Source: CAVUAA01 sp963739345
GTDB taxonomy: Bacteria; Chlamydiota; Chlamydiia; Chlamydiales; JAFEGQ01
Length of the DNA stretch: 64,000 bases
Direction of reading: 5' to 3'
Assembly: GCA_963739345.1 (NCBI GenBank)
Contig: CAVUAA010000002.1
Span: 310,001-374,000, forward strand
Under the pieces are notes generated by a model that ran no database searches, was not told where the DNA came from, and worked only from the letters and a program-made list of their open reading frames with translations. Below are positions 10,064 to 18,386 of this stretch, in pieces. Numbering within the stretch: position 1 is the first letter of the stretch; every line of letters begins with the position of its first letter. A program made the position numbers and the translations under genes.

Positions 10064-10138
10064 TCACCGTCTGCATGCGAAGCCAATTTCGGAAATGACT
10101 AAGTGCAGTCTTCAAACCCTCTCACGGGTCTAGTGCCT

Positions 10139-10492
10139 TTACGAGAACAGATGTGCAAAAACCCAGCAGAGGTCGTGAAGGATGTATAAGACTACTCCCA
10201 CTGAAAAGATAGACAGTGGCGCAGAAATCGTGCGCCCACGCCCAAGCCGGTACCAGCAGACAACCATTAAGAAATAGAAGGCAATGCGAGGCAAAGAGAA
10301 AAGAGCCAGGGTCGCTATCCACTCCAGATCAAATGAAGCGTAGGCTATTGCATACACATAGAGAAACATGCTCATCCAGTTGGTCACGACAAGCGTGCAG
10401 CACAAAAAGCACGCCGTGCTGACGATCAGCCAAACGATATGTGACCTTGGCGCGTGATACGAATATGGTTGGCTTTGCATACTCGACATCAC
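10139..10492 (-). CDS. Small multi-spanning membrane protein
   Basis: 117 aa from GTG 10492, or from ATG 10489 three bases later. Three to four hydrophobic helices span nearly the whole length (VWLIVSTACFLCCTLVV, WIATLALFSLPRIAFYFLMV, IFSVGVVLYILHDLCWVF). Family not recognised. Its start overlaps the stop of the upstream gene at 10489-10893, so the two are probably translated as a pair. It lies between the dusB remnant and the intact dusB, in the segment apparently inserted there. No functional assignment can be supported. Confidence 0.55.
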   Translation of the reverse strand: MMSSMQSQPYSYHAPRSHIVWLIVSTACFLCCTLVVTNWMSMFLYVYAIAYASFDLEWIATLALFSLPRIAFYFLMVVCWYRLGRGRTISAPLSIFSVGVVLYILHDLCWVFAHLFS

Positions 10493-10893
10493 ACTCCCTC
10501 CATGATTGCCAAGACAAAATAGCGGGCGACAGCCCCAGAAGCTAGGGCGCTAGCTCCCATAACACACGTTGCCCATATGAACCGCCCTCGACCTAGTAGG
10601 TAGCCGCCGCCCGCAATCATTGCCCCGCAAAGCGTGATTGCTGTTGTGGGAATACACCACATTGGTGGACCAGGGGGGCGATCACCTAGGCATAGAATAA
10701 AATCGATTGTGAAGGGGGCTAATACACACGCGATCCCAATATTGATCGCCATTAGAATAGTCGATAAGGCGAACAGCCATTTCGCTTTCCAGCTTCTTTC
10801 TGCGGGTTCATCATGCACTCCGATAGGATGGGATGTGTCTTTCACGCCGATCGAACCGTCAAATGATTTTGTTTGCTGATTCATTCTTTTCAC
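10489..10893 (-). CDS. Small membrane protein with charged N-terminus
   Basis: 134 aa. A polar N-terminal 35 residues is followed by three hydrophobic segments (LFALSTILMAINIGIACVL, TTAITLCGAMIAGGGYLLG, FIWATCVMGASALASGA). Family not recognised. It is coupled to the next membrane gene by a 4-base overlap and lies 15 bases after the stop of the exported-paralogue gene at 10909, so all three probably form one leftward operon. A role as membrane partner of that exported protein is possible but not shown by sequence. Confidence 0.5.
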   Translation of the reverse strand: MKRMNQQTKSFDGSIGVKDTSHPIGVHDEPAERSWKAKWLFALSTILMAINIGIACVLAPFTIDFILCLGDRPPGPPMWCIPTTAITLCGAMIAGGGYLLGRGRFIWATCVMGASALASGAVARYFVLAIMEGV

Positions 10894-10908
10894 ACGATTA
10901 GTTCCTAT

Positions 10909-11688
10909 CTATCCTGCCTTAGTTGGTCGGAACGAGAATCCAAGAAAGCCGCCATTATCAACACTGGCTCGGCGGCGTGCAGGATCGAAAAACAGCTCAC
11001 CCGTTGACCACATGATCTTCACTGCTTCGCGTTCTCCCGCTAGCGTTGCCGTAAGTCTTTCGCCCTCGGCTGCTGGTTTATCCGTCGCAACAATCGCCCA
11101 GACTCTACCGTCCTGATCTGCAATCATGCTGTTATCTATCACTACTGCGTTCCCTTGCAGCTTGAGTCCCACCTTTTCCCCCGAAGGGAACATGTGACCT
11201 TCTACCAAGAAGAGCTGAGCAGCGGGATCCTTTGCGCAGACGGTTGCATGTTGCTTTTTCCCATACGCAATGAGCGGGTAGGGCACCAGGCACTCGGCAG
11301 CAACTCGCTCCCCATCTAATGACTCCACAATAAAGAAAAATGGTTCTCCTTCGGCCGCGTTTAGAAATACAATTGTGAGACACTCTCCGCGCATCGAATA
11401 TAGGTAGCCATCCTCTACATAGACGACCTCATCCATATCCTTGTAACCGCATAGCTTGTACTGACGGAAGCGGTAGTATCGTTGGTGCTGTTCCTCTTCT
11501 AGGTGAAACATCACGCCGACCGCATCATCGGGCACGTCCAGGCACTCAGCAGTCGATATTGGTACAAAACTTAGCCTTAGCCCGTCCGTCTTGCTCCCAA
11601 AGTCAGAGAGTAGCTCCTCGAAGCTAAGCCCGGAGCAATGAGCTAGCGCCGATACGACAAGGAGAATCACGATAATATACTTTTTCAT
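10909..11688 (-). CDS. Exported protein, member of a divergent paralogous pair
   Basis: 259 aa from ATG 11688, chosen because it gives a clean signal peptide (MKKYIIVILLVVSALAHC); the frame continues upstream to 11757. The mature protein matches the gene at 11916-12668 along its whole length: RYYRFRQYxLxGxKxxDxVV, EGEPFFxxxESLDGE and STGELFFDP versus PVGDLFFDP. Family not recognised. The predicted fold is mostly beta, ending in an Ig-like stretch. The two paralogues are transcribed away from each other from a shared 227-base gap, which suggests inverted duplication followed by divergence. It is probably periplasmic or secreted. Confidence 0.6.
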   Translation of the reverse strand: MKKYIIVILLVVSALAHCSGLSFEELLSDFGSKTDGLRLSFVPISTAECLDVPDDAVGVMFHLEEEQHQRYYRFRQYKLCGYKDMDEVVYVEDGYLYSMRGECLTIVFLNAAEGEPFFFIVESLDGERVAAECLVPYPLIAYGKKQHATVCAKDPAAQLFLVEGHMFPSGEKVGLKLQGNAVVIDNSMIADQDGRVWAIVATDKPAAEGERLTATLAGEREAVKIMWSTGELFFDPARRRASVDNGGFLGFSFRPTKAG

Positions 11689-11915
11689 ATTAAAATGCTC
11701 GGATAGTGTTTCTTTCGAGATCAGATTCCCACGTTTTTTGTGTTTTCGGCAACACAAACCCTTCTTCCCAGGAAGGTGTCGTGTGGTCGTTCGTTATCGC
11801 CTATGTGCGCATCAACCGGTTTCGCATTCTTGTCGTGTTCTGTTGACGATTGCCGTTAACTCGAAGTGGATTTATCATGTCTGTTGTCGGCAGACTGATA
11901 TACTGGAGTTCGTAA

Positions 11916-12668
11916 TTGAAAAAATTGATTTTTGCAATATCGATAACTATTGCTTCTCTGGGTCATTGTTATGATCTCGGGATTGATGAGTTGGTCGATC
12001 TTGTCAGCGGCTTTGAGAACCGTTCGGACGGGGCGGAGCTGAGCGTTCATGAATTCGACACCAGCCAAATTCCCGATGCCGGGCCAGATGTTATCGGCCT
12101 GACGTTCGAAGTCAAAAGCGATAAGCCTAAGAGATACTATCGCTTTCGTCAGTACAACCTAGCGGGGCGCAAGAATTTCGACTACGTGGTTAGCCTTCGT
12201 GAAGGTGTTGTCTTTCAGGCCACTGGCGGCCTGATCGTGGATGTTTTGCACAGCTCTGGTGAAGGGGAACCATTCTTCTATTTTCTGGAGTCATTGGATG
12301 GCGAGCAGCGCGCGTTCGCACGCCTTTTGCCACGCCCTCGCATGGAGTCTTCAGGAAACAAACGCCTCACAGTATCGGCAATGGACTTTGTGCCGAGTTC
12401 TTTTGTGGTAGAAACTCACGGTTATCCTTCCGGGGGAGAGGTCTATTTTTCGGTCCAAGGCGACGCTGAGATTATCGATTCGAGTCCAACCGTAGACGAA
12501 ACGGGCCGAGCCTACATTGCCGTCAGGACAAAGGATTTCCCGCCCGAGGGAGGCCTTCTTTCGGTAACGGTTTTTCAAGATGAGCATGAGCTTACGATTT
12601 CCTGGCCAGTTGGTGACTTGTTTTTCGATCCCGACGGTCGTCTAAAAGAGCGCCTTACCTCTGGATGA
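11916..12668 (+). CDS. Exported protein, second member of the divergent paralogous pair
   Basis: 250 aa from TTG 11916, which begins a signal peptide (KKLIFAISITIASLGHC). Homologous throughout to the leftward gene at 10909-11688, with shared RYYRFRQYNL, GEGEPFFYFLESLDGE and LFFDPDGR, at roughly 35-40 percent identity by eye. No ATG is available at the right place, so a TTG start is likely. Its stop codon abuts the dusB stop (12668/12669), so the two genes are convergent with no spacer. Family unknown; an envelope or secreted location is inferred from the signal peptide. Confidence 0.6.
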   Translation: MKKLIFAISITIASLGHCYDLGIDELVDLVSGFENRSDGAELSVHEFDTSQIPDAGPDVIGLTFEVKSDKPKRYYRFRQYNLAGRKNFDYVVSLREGVVFQATGGLIVDVLHSSGEGEPFFYFLESLDGEQRAFARLLPRPRMESSGNKRLTVSAMDFVPSSFVVETHGYPSGGEVYFSVQGDAEIIDSSPTVDETGRAYIAVRTKDFPPEGGLLSVTVFQDEHELTISWPVGDLFFDPDGRLKERLTSG

Positions 12669-13667
12669 TTAGACTGCGACTGCTGCTAGCTCGTTTTCCA
12701 GCCTCTCCATCACCATCCTCCGCGCTTCCTTCGGACACTTCGTCCTAGCAAGCGAGCCCCTCAACTCTCCAATCCCTGGAGCGTTCTTGCAGTACCAGCA
12801 CCCCACTCTTCTGATATCAATCGCAGCCCGCCGATCATTCCGATACCGGACGATTTCATCGATGTGTTCCAGCAGTGTCTCCAGATACATCACAGTCGTA
12901 CGCTCAATAGGCGGCAACCCCTCCATCGCCCGAACCATGTCCTCCGCGATCCACGGCTGACCCATCGTTCCCCTCGACGCCAGCGCCACATCACATCCGG
13001 TCCTCTCGAACATATCCAATGCAGACTCCGCATCAAAGATATCGCCATTGCCGGCGACGAGAATCGTATTGGCCTGGTCAACTGCCTCCCGAATCAACTC
13101 CCGATTGGCCAACCCCTTATAACCCTGTGAGCGAGTCCGGCCGTGGATGCTAATCATCGCAGCTCCAGCCTCCTCCGCTACCCGCACCAACTCCGGAGCG
13201 TTGATATTGTCATCATCCCATCCCACCCGGATCTTCACAGTCACTGGAATCTTCACTGCCGCGACCATATTGGAGATCATCTCCCCAACCTTCTGCGGCT
13301 CCTTCAGCAACCCCGATCCGCTCCCATCCTTCGTCACTTTATCGACCGGACAGCCGCAATTCAGGTCGACCACATCGAACCCCAGATCTTCCAAAATCCG
13401 AGCCGCCGGACCCGCCAGCTCAGCCTTACCCCCCACGATCTGCCCCCCGAGCGGGTGCATCTCCGCTGAGTAGTCCAACAGATGAAACGTCGCCGGATCA
13501 TTCCTAACCAGCGCATCCATCTTGACCATCTCGCAGAACATCAGCCCTGGCCGCCAACGGGCGGCCATCTTTCTAAAGGGATAATCACTACACCCCGCCA
13601 GCGGCGAGTAGAAAGCCCGATTATCCAGCTCAAGCCCACCCAGTCGAATCTTACCTTTCCGAATCAT
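12669..13667 (-). CDS. dusB: tRNA-dihydrouridine synthase
   Basis: 332 aa, the usual length for the family. This FMN enzyme reduces specific uridines in tRNA D-loops to dihydrouridine using NADPH. Family marks are seen in order: N-terminal SPLAGCSDYPFR, then DLNCGCPVDKVTKDGSGSGLL with the catalytic acid Cys106 in the N-x-G-C-P motif, IPVTVKIRVGWDD, SIHGRTRSQGYKG, and VAGNGDIF with ALASRGTMGQPWI for FMN phosphate binding. A Cys pair, CWYCKN, lies near the C-terminus. It overlaps yggT by 4 bases, a pairing I recall from Chlamydia (CT644-CT645). A decayed copy of its 3' end lies 2.6 kb to the left. Confidence 0.95.
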   Translation of the reverse strand: MIRKGKIRLGGLELDNRAFYSPLAGCSDYPFRKMAARWRPGLMFCEMVKMDALVRNDPATFHLLDYSAEMHPLGGQIVGGKAELAGPAARILEDLGFDVVDLNCGCPVDKVTKDGSGSGLLKEPQKVGEMISNMVAAVKIPVTVKIRVGWDDDNINAPELVRVAEEAGAAMISIHGRTRSQGYKGLANRELIREAVDQANTILVAGNGDIFDAESALDMFERTGCDVALASRGTMGQPWIAEDMVRAMEGLPPIERTTVMYLETLLEHIDEIVRYRNDRRAAIDIRRVGCWYCKNAPGIGELRGSLARTKCPKEARRMVMERLENELAAVAV

Positions 13668-13936
13668 GGGATCAGCTTAAACACTAGAAATTCAAGCCCA
13701 TACAGCGAGAACATCGCTACCATCGGGCTCAGATCGATCATTCCCAGCCTAGGAATGAACTTTTTAAAGACATTGAGATATGGATCAGTCACCTTAGCGA
13801 CCATCAGCATTAACGGATGTCCTTGAGCCTTAGGGAACCACGACCCAAAGATCCTCACTAGAATCAACAGCGAGTACAACGAGAATCCCGCACTAATCGC
13901 CTGCTTGAACATCAATAAACCAACCATAGGTCCCAT
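13664..13936 (-). CDS. yggT: YggT family membrane protein
   Basis: 90 aa with two hydrophobic segments (SAGFSLYSLLILVRIFGSW and DLSPMVAMFSLYGLEFLVF) separated by the polar stretch DPYLNVFKKFIPRLG, the signature of YggT proteins (P-YL--FR-xIPP-G-xD-SP). The function of the family is poorly defined; it has been linked to osmotic tolerance and cell-division gene clusters. It overlaps dusB by 4 bases, so the two are co-translated. No promoter could be assigned in the gap upstream. Confidence 0.85.
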   Translation of the reverse strand: MGPMVGLLMFKQAISAGFSLYSLLILVRIFGSWFPKAQGHPLMLMVAKVTDPYLNVFKKFIPRLGMIDLSPMVAMFSLYGLEFLVFKLIP

Positions 13937-14087
13937 TATAAAGGGGTCGGGGATAAAGGGACAGAAACCCAGGTCCTGTAGTCTCTTGACCCTCCCAGAA
14001 GAGGAGAAGCAAGGTGTAAATCGCTAATGCGCAGATGTGTACGCGTGGCCTGCTCTGGTTATATGATTGTCCAAGAAGCTTTATTAA

Positions 14088-14117
14088 TTGACAGATAATC
14101 TTTCTTTTAGCTAATAT
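14088..14117 (+). promoter_or_regulatory. Sigma-70-like promoter for the first NCS1-array gene
   Basis: TTGACA (14088-14093), an 18-base spacer, then TAATAT (14112-14117). It points rightward into the unrecognised gene that starts near 14220. The match is close to consensus, though the 5' leader of about 100 bases is rather long. Confidence 0.6.
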
Positions 14118-14219
14118 GTAGTTCAGATGTAGGCCGACGATGATAGAACAGAGCATTTGCTCCGGTCTCATCGCGGTGAGCGTGTCAAACGGTTGAGATC
14201 GTCTAGAGGAGTATCACTG

Positions 14220-15608
14220 GTGTGTAAGCAGCCCTGCTTGGGATACGACAAGCTCAACGTGCTTCGTGTGATTGCACGCCTTCGTGAGGATCACGAAGGT
14301 CGGAGCGCGTGTGCTGAACATCCGATATCTGGCTGCAGCCGACAGTATATTCTTAGCGAACTGTTACCATATGATCCTGAGGTCAAGGTCGGTAGCCGGC
14401 TCAATCACGGCCTGAAAGAATACCGTCTACTGGTCAGAGCAGCCCAAGAGGCCGTCGATAAGGCTGAAAAGGGCGAGATGGCGTGTTTCGATCCATTGGT
14501 GGGAGAAAATGCCTGTCAGATCAGGGCGCTACAAACCTGTCTTATTTTCTCTCAAGACCTGTCCTATCTGAGCGGGACGTCCGCTAGATTAGCGCAGGTG
14601 CTCAGGCAACTCGATCAGGCTCTAAGCTCGGTTGAGCCGCTTGTTGGCAAAGGTGTTTCGCTCGCAGTACTTTTGACGGACTGGCACTTTGAGGTAGAAC
14701 TAACCTATAGCGAGTTTTTCCTGGTACAGGCTTACCTTTTGAGCGTGGTTAAGACCGTGAAAAACCCAAAAGCCGAGATGCCATTCGTCAAGAATGAATA
14801 CACCGACATAAAGAGCATAAAAGCCATTTCGCCGGTGGGCACGATGTTTGCTGAGCGGCTTGTTAAGAAGCTCAGAGAGTTGATGTCCTTTATCTCTGTC
14901 TCCTTTGTCGAGCGGTTAGGGCGTCAGCTCAGTTTGCCTGATGGCTTTTTAGACTCGTTGGTCGACAGCGTTTCGATCACCCCTAATAATTTGCACTGTC
15001 TCCCATGCTTCTGGGCGACGACGGTCTTGATGCTCACGGCCCAAAAGAAAGGCCTTCCGCTGGTTGTGATCGCAAGGCAAATGGCGCCCGATCAAGACTA
15101 TGCGATTGTCAACGAGATCTCCTTAGTCTTTGAGGCATCATCTTCAGGCTATCGACACTCACCCAACATCTCTCTTGCTCCCGAGACTCCGGCCATCTTT
15201 CTGCTGGTCAATTCCTGCCAGAATGCGGCGGACCACTCTGATGTCACTGCTTGGCGCGATGAGCTTTTAAGCCATAGCCCTGTAGAGTATGTGCTCGCAT
15301 ATGCTGCGGCTCATCGACAGTATCCTAACTCCAGTGATGAGCATGTTGTGGAGGGTCTCGAGGGCGGCCACTTTGAGTACTACAAGGAGCAAGCGGAAGA
15401 GTGGGGCTGCAGCCTGACCAATCCTTCGGGATTTTTTCTTTCACACGCGTTTTGTGATCGACTCGAAAACGTGGATGCCCATCTTGAGGGGGCGTCTAAT
15501 GCGAAATCTCTGCGGTTCCTCGACATTGTCCGACACGGTCCACAAGAGAGTAGCAGAAAGTCCGTTGATACTCGCTTCTCTCAAAGCCCTCAGCGGAAAG
15601 TGATCTAG
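14220..15608 (+). CDS. Unrecognised protein, divergent member A of a three-paralogue family
   Basis: About 462 aa from GTG 14220, chosen because GAGGAG lies 8 bases upstream; the frame extends back to TTG 14157. No known domain recognised. It aligns weakly but collinearly with the proteins at 18387-19652 and 21440-22606: ERLVKKLRELMSFISVSF against RRLVKNLQREISNLVAARY, a segment ending in a hydrophobic strand and VNSCQN against FHGFCR, AYAAAHRQYP against ANDLHYPQYP, and GFFLSHAFCD against LFCLSHVFVA. Where the others have TNCCHG this copy has ENACQI, so one Cys is kept and the His is lost. It faces a convergent NCS1 transporter. No signal peptide or membrane helix. Confidence 0.5.
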   Translation: MCKQPCLGYDKLNVLRVIARLREDHEGRSACAEHPISGCSRQYILSELLPYDPEVKVGSRLNHGLKEYRLLVRAAQEAVDKAEKGEMACFDPLVGENACQIRALQTCLIFSQDLSYLSGTSARLAQVLRQLDQALSSVEPLVGKGVSLAVLLTDWHFEVELTYSEFFLVQAYLLSVVKTVKNPKAEMPFVKNEYTDIKSIKAISPVGTMFAERLVKKLRELMSFISVSFVERLGRQLSLPDGFLDSLVDSVSITPNNLHCLPCFWATTVLMLTAQKKGLPLVVIARQMAPDQDYAIVNEISLVFEASSSGYRHSPNISLAPETPAIFLLVNSCQNAADHSDVTAWRDELLSHSPVEYVLAYAAAHRQYPNSSDEHVVEGLEGGHFEYYKEQAEEWGCSLTNPSGFFLSHAFCDRLENVDAHLEGASNAKSLRFLDIVRHGPQESSRKSVDTRFSQSPQRKVI

Positions 15609-15669
15609 CCAGGGCCGACTAGGCGGCAGCCTAATCTATTGAAGCTAAGGGCTATACGGGATTCGTGGG

Positions 15670-16929
15670 CTATGATGAACCAAATCCCTTTCGCCCTGCC
15701 CGCTCTAGGCCGTATCCGATGGCCATGGCAAGAGTGACTACGATCAGTGACATCAATACCGTCGAATCGAGGATAAACGTCCCCCTCAATATCTGAATAA
15801 TGTTAAGGGCCGTTGCCACCATCCATCCACTGAGATAGCTCAGGCGGCTGAGCGGACGAGTCTCCCCAGAGCGCAAGAGAGAGAGAATGTATCCAAAGAA
15901 GAACACAAAGCACAGGTTGACCATGGCGCTGTCAGTCACTTGTAGGAGTATCTCTAGCGAGACCAGGCCTGAAATAAGAATGTATATCGTGGTCAGGCCA
16001 AGACCTAGAATCAGGTATTCCTTTCTACCAACCAATGCCTTGGGCGCAAGAAGCTCCCACCCTATCGATGCCGAGTAGACATTCGAAACATTCGAAGATA
16101 TGACCGAGATCAGTACGAAAATAATTAGCACGATCCTCAGTGCCATGCTAGCTACTTGAATTTCCTGGACTTCGGCTCCTACCCCTGGGTAGATCACCGA
16201 GGACAGGAACAGTCCCCCGATTCCAATCGCGAGGCTGCCTAACTGGACAACGGTTAGCGCAAGATACGAGTCCTTCCAGGATCTGCTGTGTCTGAAGAAT
16301 GTTGGCAGATCAACGCTAACCCCAAGATTTGACCCCAAAATTAATCCCAGGCCGGCGAGGGAAGGAGCGCCCCAACTGATATCGATGTTTGCCGTTGGGG
16401 AGACAATCACAGCACCGACAAATACAATTACCAAAATTGGGAAGGCGATGATGGCCAGCAGTCTCAGGGACTTCATCCCTTCCACACAAAAGAGCGTGCT
16501 CACCACTCCAATCAGTATGCTGATTTGGAGAAACCTCCCAGAGCCAGTCGCGTTAGCAATCCCCAGAAGAGAGCTCAAGCCGTTGCTGGCAACAGTAGTT
16601 TGGACCACAAACCAGGCCAGCGTATCTGCCAAAAGAGCAGCAGCGATGATATAGCCCCCGACCACGCCCATGTATCGGAAGGCCAGGTCCAGTGCGCTGT
16701 CCCTCTTGGAATGACTGATCCGTAGTATCCCGTATCGGATCCCCCACAGAATAATATTTCCAACTAGCACAGTGACGACCGCAGAGATAAAGTTCTGCCG
16801 TTGAAGAATCAAGATGCTCGACGCGAGAACCGGAATGCTCATCATTCCGGTCAGCTGAATAAAGGACAGCTGCCACCACGACTGATTCGTTTCGACGATA
16901 TTTTCAGGAGAAACGGACTCACTCCGCAT
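15670..16929 (-). CDS. NCS1-type nucleobase/cation symporter, copy 1
   Basis: 419 aa from ATG 16929, with GAGAGG 9 bases upstream; a TTG at 16956 would add 9 residues. About 12 hydrophobic helices and no soluble domain. The N-terminal pattern NQSWWQLSFIQLTGMMSIPVLASSILILQRQ is shared with the other two transporters here (DTRQSFWQLGSI, DTNQPYWQLAAIQ) and resembles cytosine permease CodB-type NCS1 carriers. NCS1 proteins import cytosine, other nucleobases, hydantoins or thiamine precursors with Na+ or H+; the substrate here cannot be read from sequence. It is the most divergent of the three. It lies 50 bases downstream of copy 2 on the same strand, probably in one operon. Confidence 0.7.
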   Translation of the reverse strand: MRSESVSPENIVETNQSWWQLSFIQLTGMMSIPVLASSILILQRQNFISAVVTVLVGNIILWGIRYGILRISHSKRDSALDLAFRYMGVVGGYIIAAALLADTLAWFVVQTTVASNGLSSLLGIANATGSGRFLQISILIGVVSTLFCVEGMKSLRLLAIIAFPILVIVFVGAVIVSPTANIDISWGAPSLAGLGLILGSNLGVSVDLPTFFRHSRSWKDSYLALTVVQLGSLAIGIGGLFLSSVIYPGVGAEVQEIQVASMALRIVLIIFVLISVISSNVSNVYSASIGWELLAPKALVGRKEYLILGLGLTTIYILISGLVSLEILLQVTDSAMVNLCFVFFFGYILSLLRSGETRPLSRLSYLSGWMVATALNIIQILRGTFILDSTVLMSLIVVTLAMAIGYGLERAGRKGFGSS

Positions 16930-16979
16930 AAACAGAGCCCTCTCGCCGGATCTCAAGCATTAGTAAAAAAATTAGCAAA

Positions 16980-18236
16980 TCATTCCGAGGTTTTCAGATG
17001 TTTTCCTGACCAGTAAATTTCCTCAATAAACACGATGATCAAAAAGCACAGAACCGCCGCACCTACTCCGACGAGTAGTGAGTGGATGGGTCTCGTTGGA
17101 TCTTGAATCTGCGCCGCAAGAACGGCCACAACCCCAACATACCAGCAGATGCTGTTGACTAACCGTTCCATTGGCCGTGGTCGATGCTGGACGATGATGC
17201 TCAGCAGAAATCCAATGATAAGAACAGCTCCCAGGCAGGAGATAAAGCTCAAGACGGCCTGCTCGAGGCTGAGCATAAAAGGCTTGCCCTCGAAGAACGT
17301 AAACGTCAGCGTGCCGAGCAATCCAATAATAGCAAACTCCTTAGAGCTTTTCCTCTGGGCGGGGATGATCGTTTCCCAGCCGGCCGAGGCGAAATAGATA
17401 TTGGAGAGGTTGACGCAAAGGAGCGCCCAAAGGACGAATATAACGGACAGAACAGAGTGCATCCCTCCAGGTCCACCCCCAATCATGAAAATTCCCGCCG
17501 GCGTAGACACGGCGATCAGCACCGGCCAGATCTGAAACCACGCGTGGATGACAGTCATTTGTGATAGCGCCAAAAAGGCATCCGTCCGCGACCTCGCGTG
17601 TCGTGTAAACGTCGACAAATTGACGATGCCGGCCAGCCAAGAAAGAACAACGAGCACGACCGAAGCCGAAGAGAGGCCCCAGCTACCGTGAAAATCAGGC
17701 CATTTAAACCCTATGATCAGAGCGTACACCTGGTAGGCTACCAACACCGGCAGTCCTATGACGCATACCCACTTAATCAGGCGAATTCCCCCAATGCTAA
17801 GTAATGCGCACAGCACGGACACTGCCGCTACAACCTGCAATAGCCTCCCCCCATTCCCAGCAACCTCCTGAGGGAGGACGAACGAAGCTACCTTTTGGAG
17901 GTCACCCAGCTGAATCGAATACCAGAGGACAAATGCGACGACGATTACCAGAGAGATCACAAAGCCCGTGATTCGGCCCAGATAGCTCTTGACGTTCTCG
18001 ATTGTATTCTCTCGCCCGCTTGCCATGCCGACGATGCCCATTCCAATCAGCCATAGAATCAAATTGCCAGCGAGGATGGCGAGTATAGCCTCCCCGGGAC
18101 CAAACTCCGCTGCCAGCTTCCCCCCAACCAGAATCGCCGGCAAGCCAAAAGCTGTCCCAAGAATACTGCCGAGCTGCCAAAAACTCTGCCTAGTATCCGT
18201 TAGCCCGTTAGGCTCTGCTGCAACTGTTTCTGTCAT
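16980..18236 (-). CDS. NCS1-type nucleobase/cation symporter, copy 2
   Basis: 418 aa, about 12 transmembrane helices. A short polar N-terminus (MTETVAAEPNGLTDTRQSFWQL) leads into GLPAILVGGKLAAEFGP and AGNLILWLIGMG, typical of CodB-like NCS1 transporters. Mid-protein motifs LAGIVNLSTFTRHARS and CVNLSNIYFASAGWE are conserved in copies 1 and 3. The C-terminal EEIYWSGKHL matches EETSWSANKL in copy 3. The predicted role is uptake of a nucleobase-like compound across the inner membrane, which suits an intracellular bacterium that scavenges host metabolites. It lies 150 bases after unknown-family member B on the same strand. Confidence 0.75.
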   Translation of the reverse strand: MTETVAAEPNGLTDTRQSFWQLGSILGTAFGLPAILVGGKLAAEFGPGEAILAILAGNLILWLIGMGIVGMASGRENTIENVKSYLGRITGFVISLVIVVAFVLWYSIQLGDLQKVASFVLPQEVAGNGGRLLQVVAAVSVLCALLSIGGIRLIKWVCVIGLPVLVAYQVYALIIGFKWPDFHGSWGLSSASVVLVVLSWLAGIVNLSTFTRHARSRTDAFLALSQMTVIHAWFQIWPVLIAVSTPAGIFMIGGGPGGMHSVLSVIFVLWALLCVNLSNIYFASAGWETIIPAQRKSSKEFAIIGLLGTLTFTFFEGKPFMLSLEQAVLSFISCLGAVLIIGFLLSIIVQHRPRPMERLVNSICWYVGVVAVLAAQIQDPTRPIHSLLVGVGAAVLCFLIIVFIEEIYWSGKHLKTSE

Positions 18237-18386
18237 GCTTTAGCCTTCCACGACTGACCTGGTTCGGAGAACACATTCACCAACCTCAGCCATACGCGCC
18301 ACAATAGCACGAGTCCAGCCGCCATAGTCAAACAGGGGATTCTAAGAAAACTAGAGTTAGAATGCTAAGTGTGTGAGGTTAGGCGG

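Noticed and set aside
13893..14171. 92-codon minus-strand frame upstream of yggT
   Set aside because: Overlaps the yggT start in a different frame and crosses a likely promoter; no domain.
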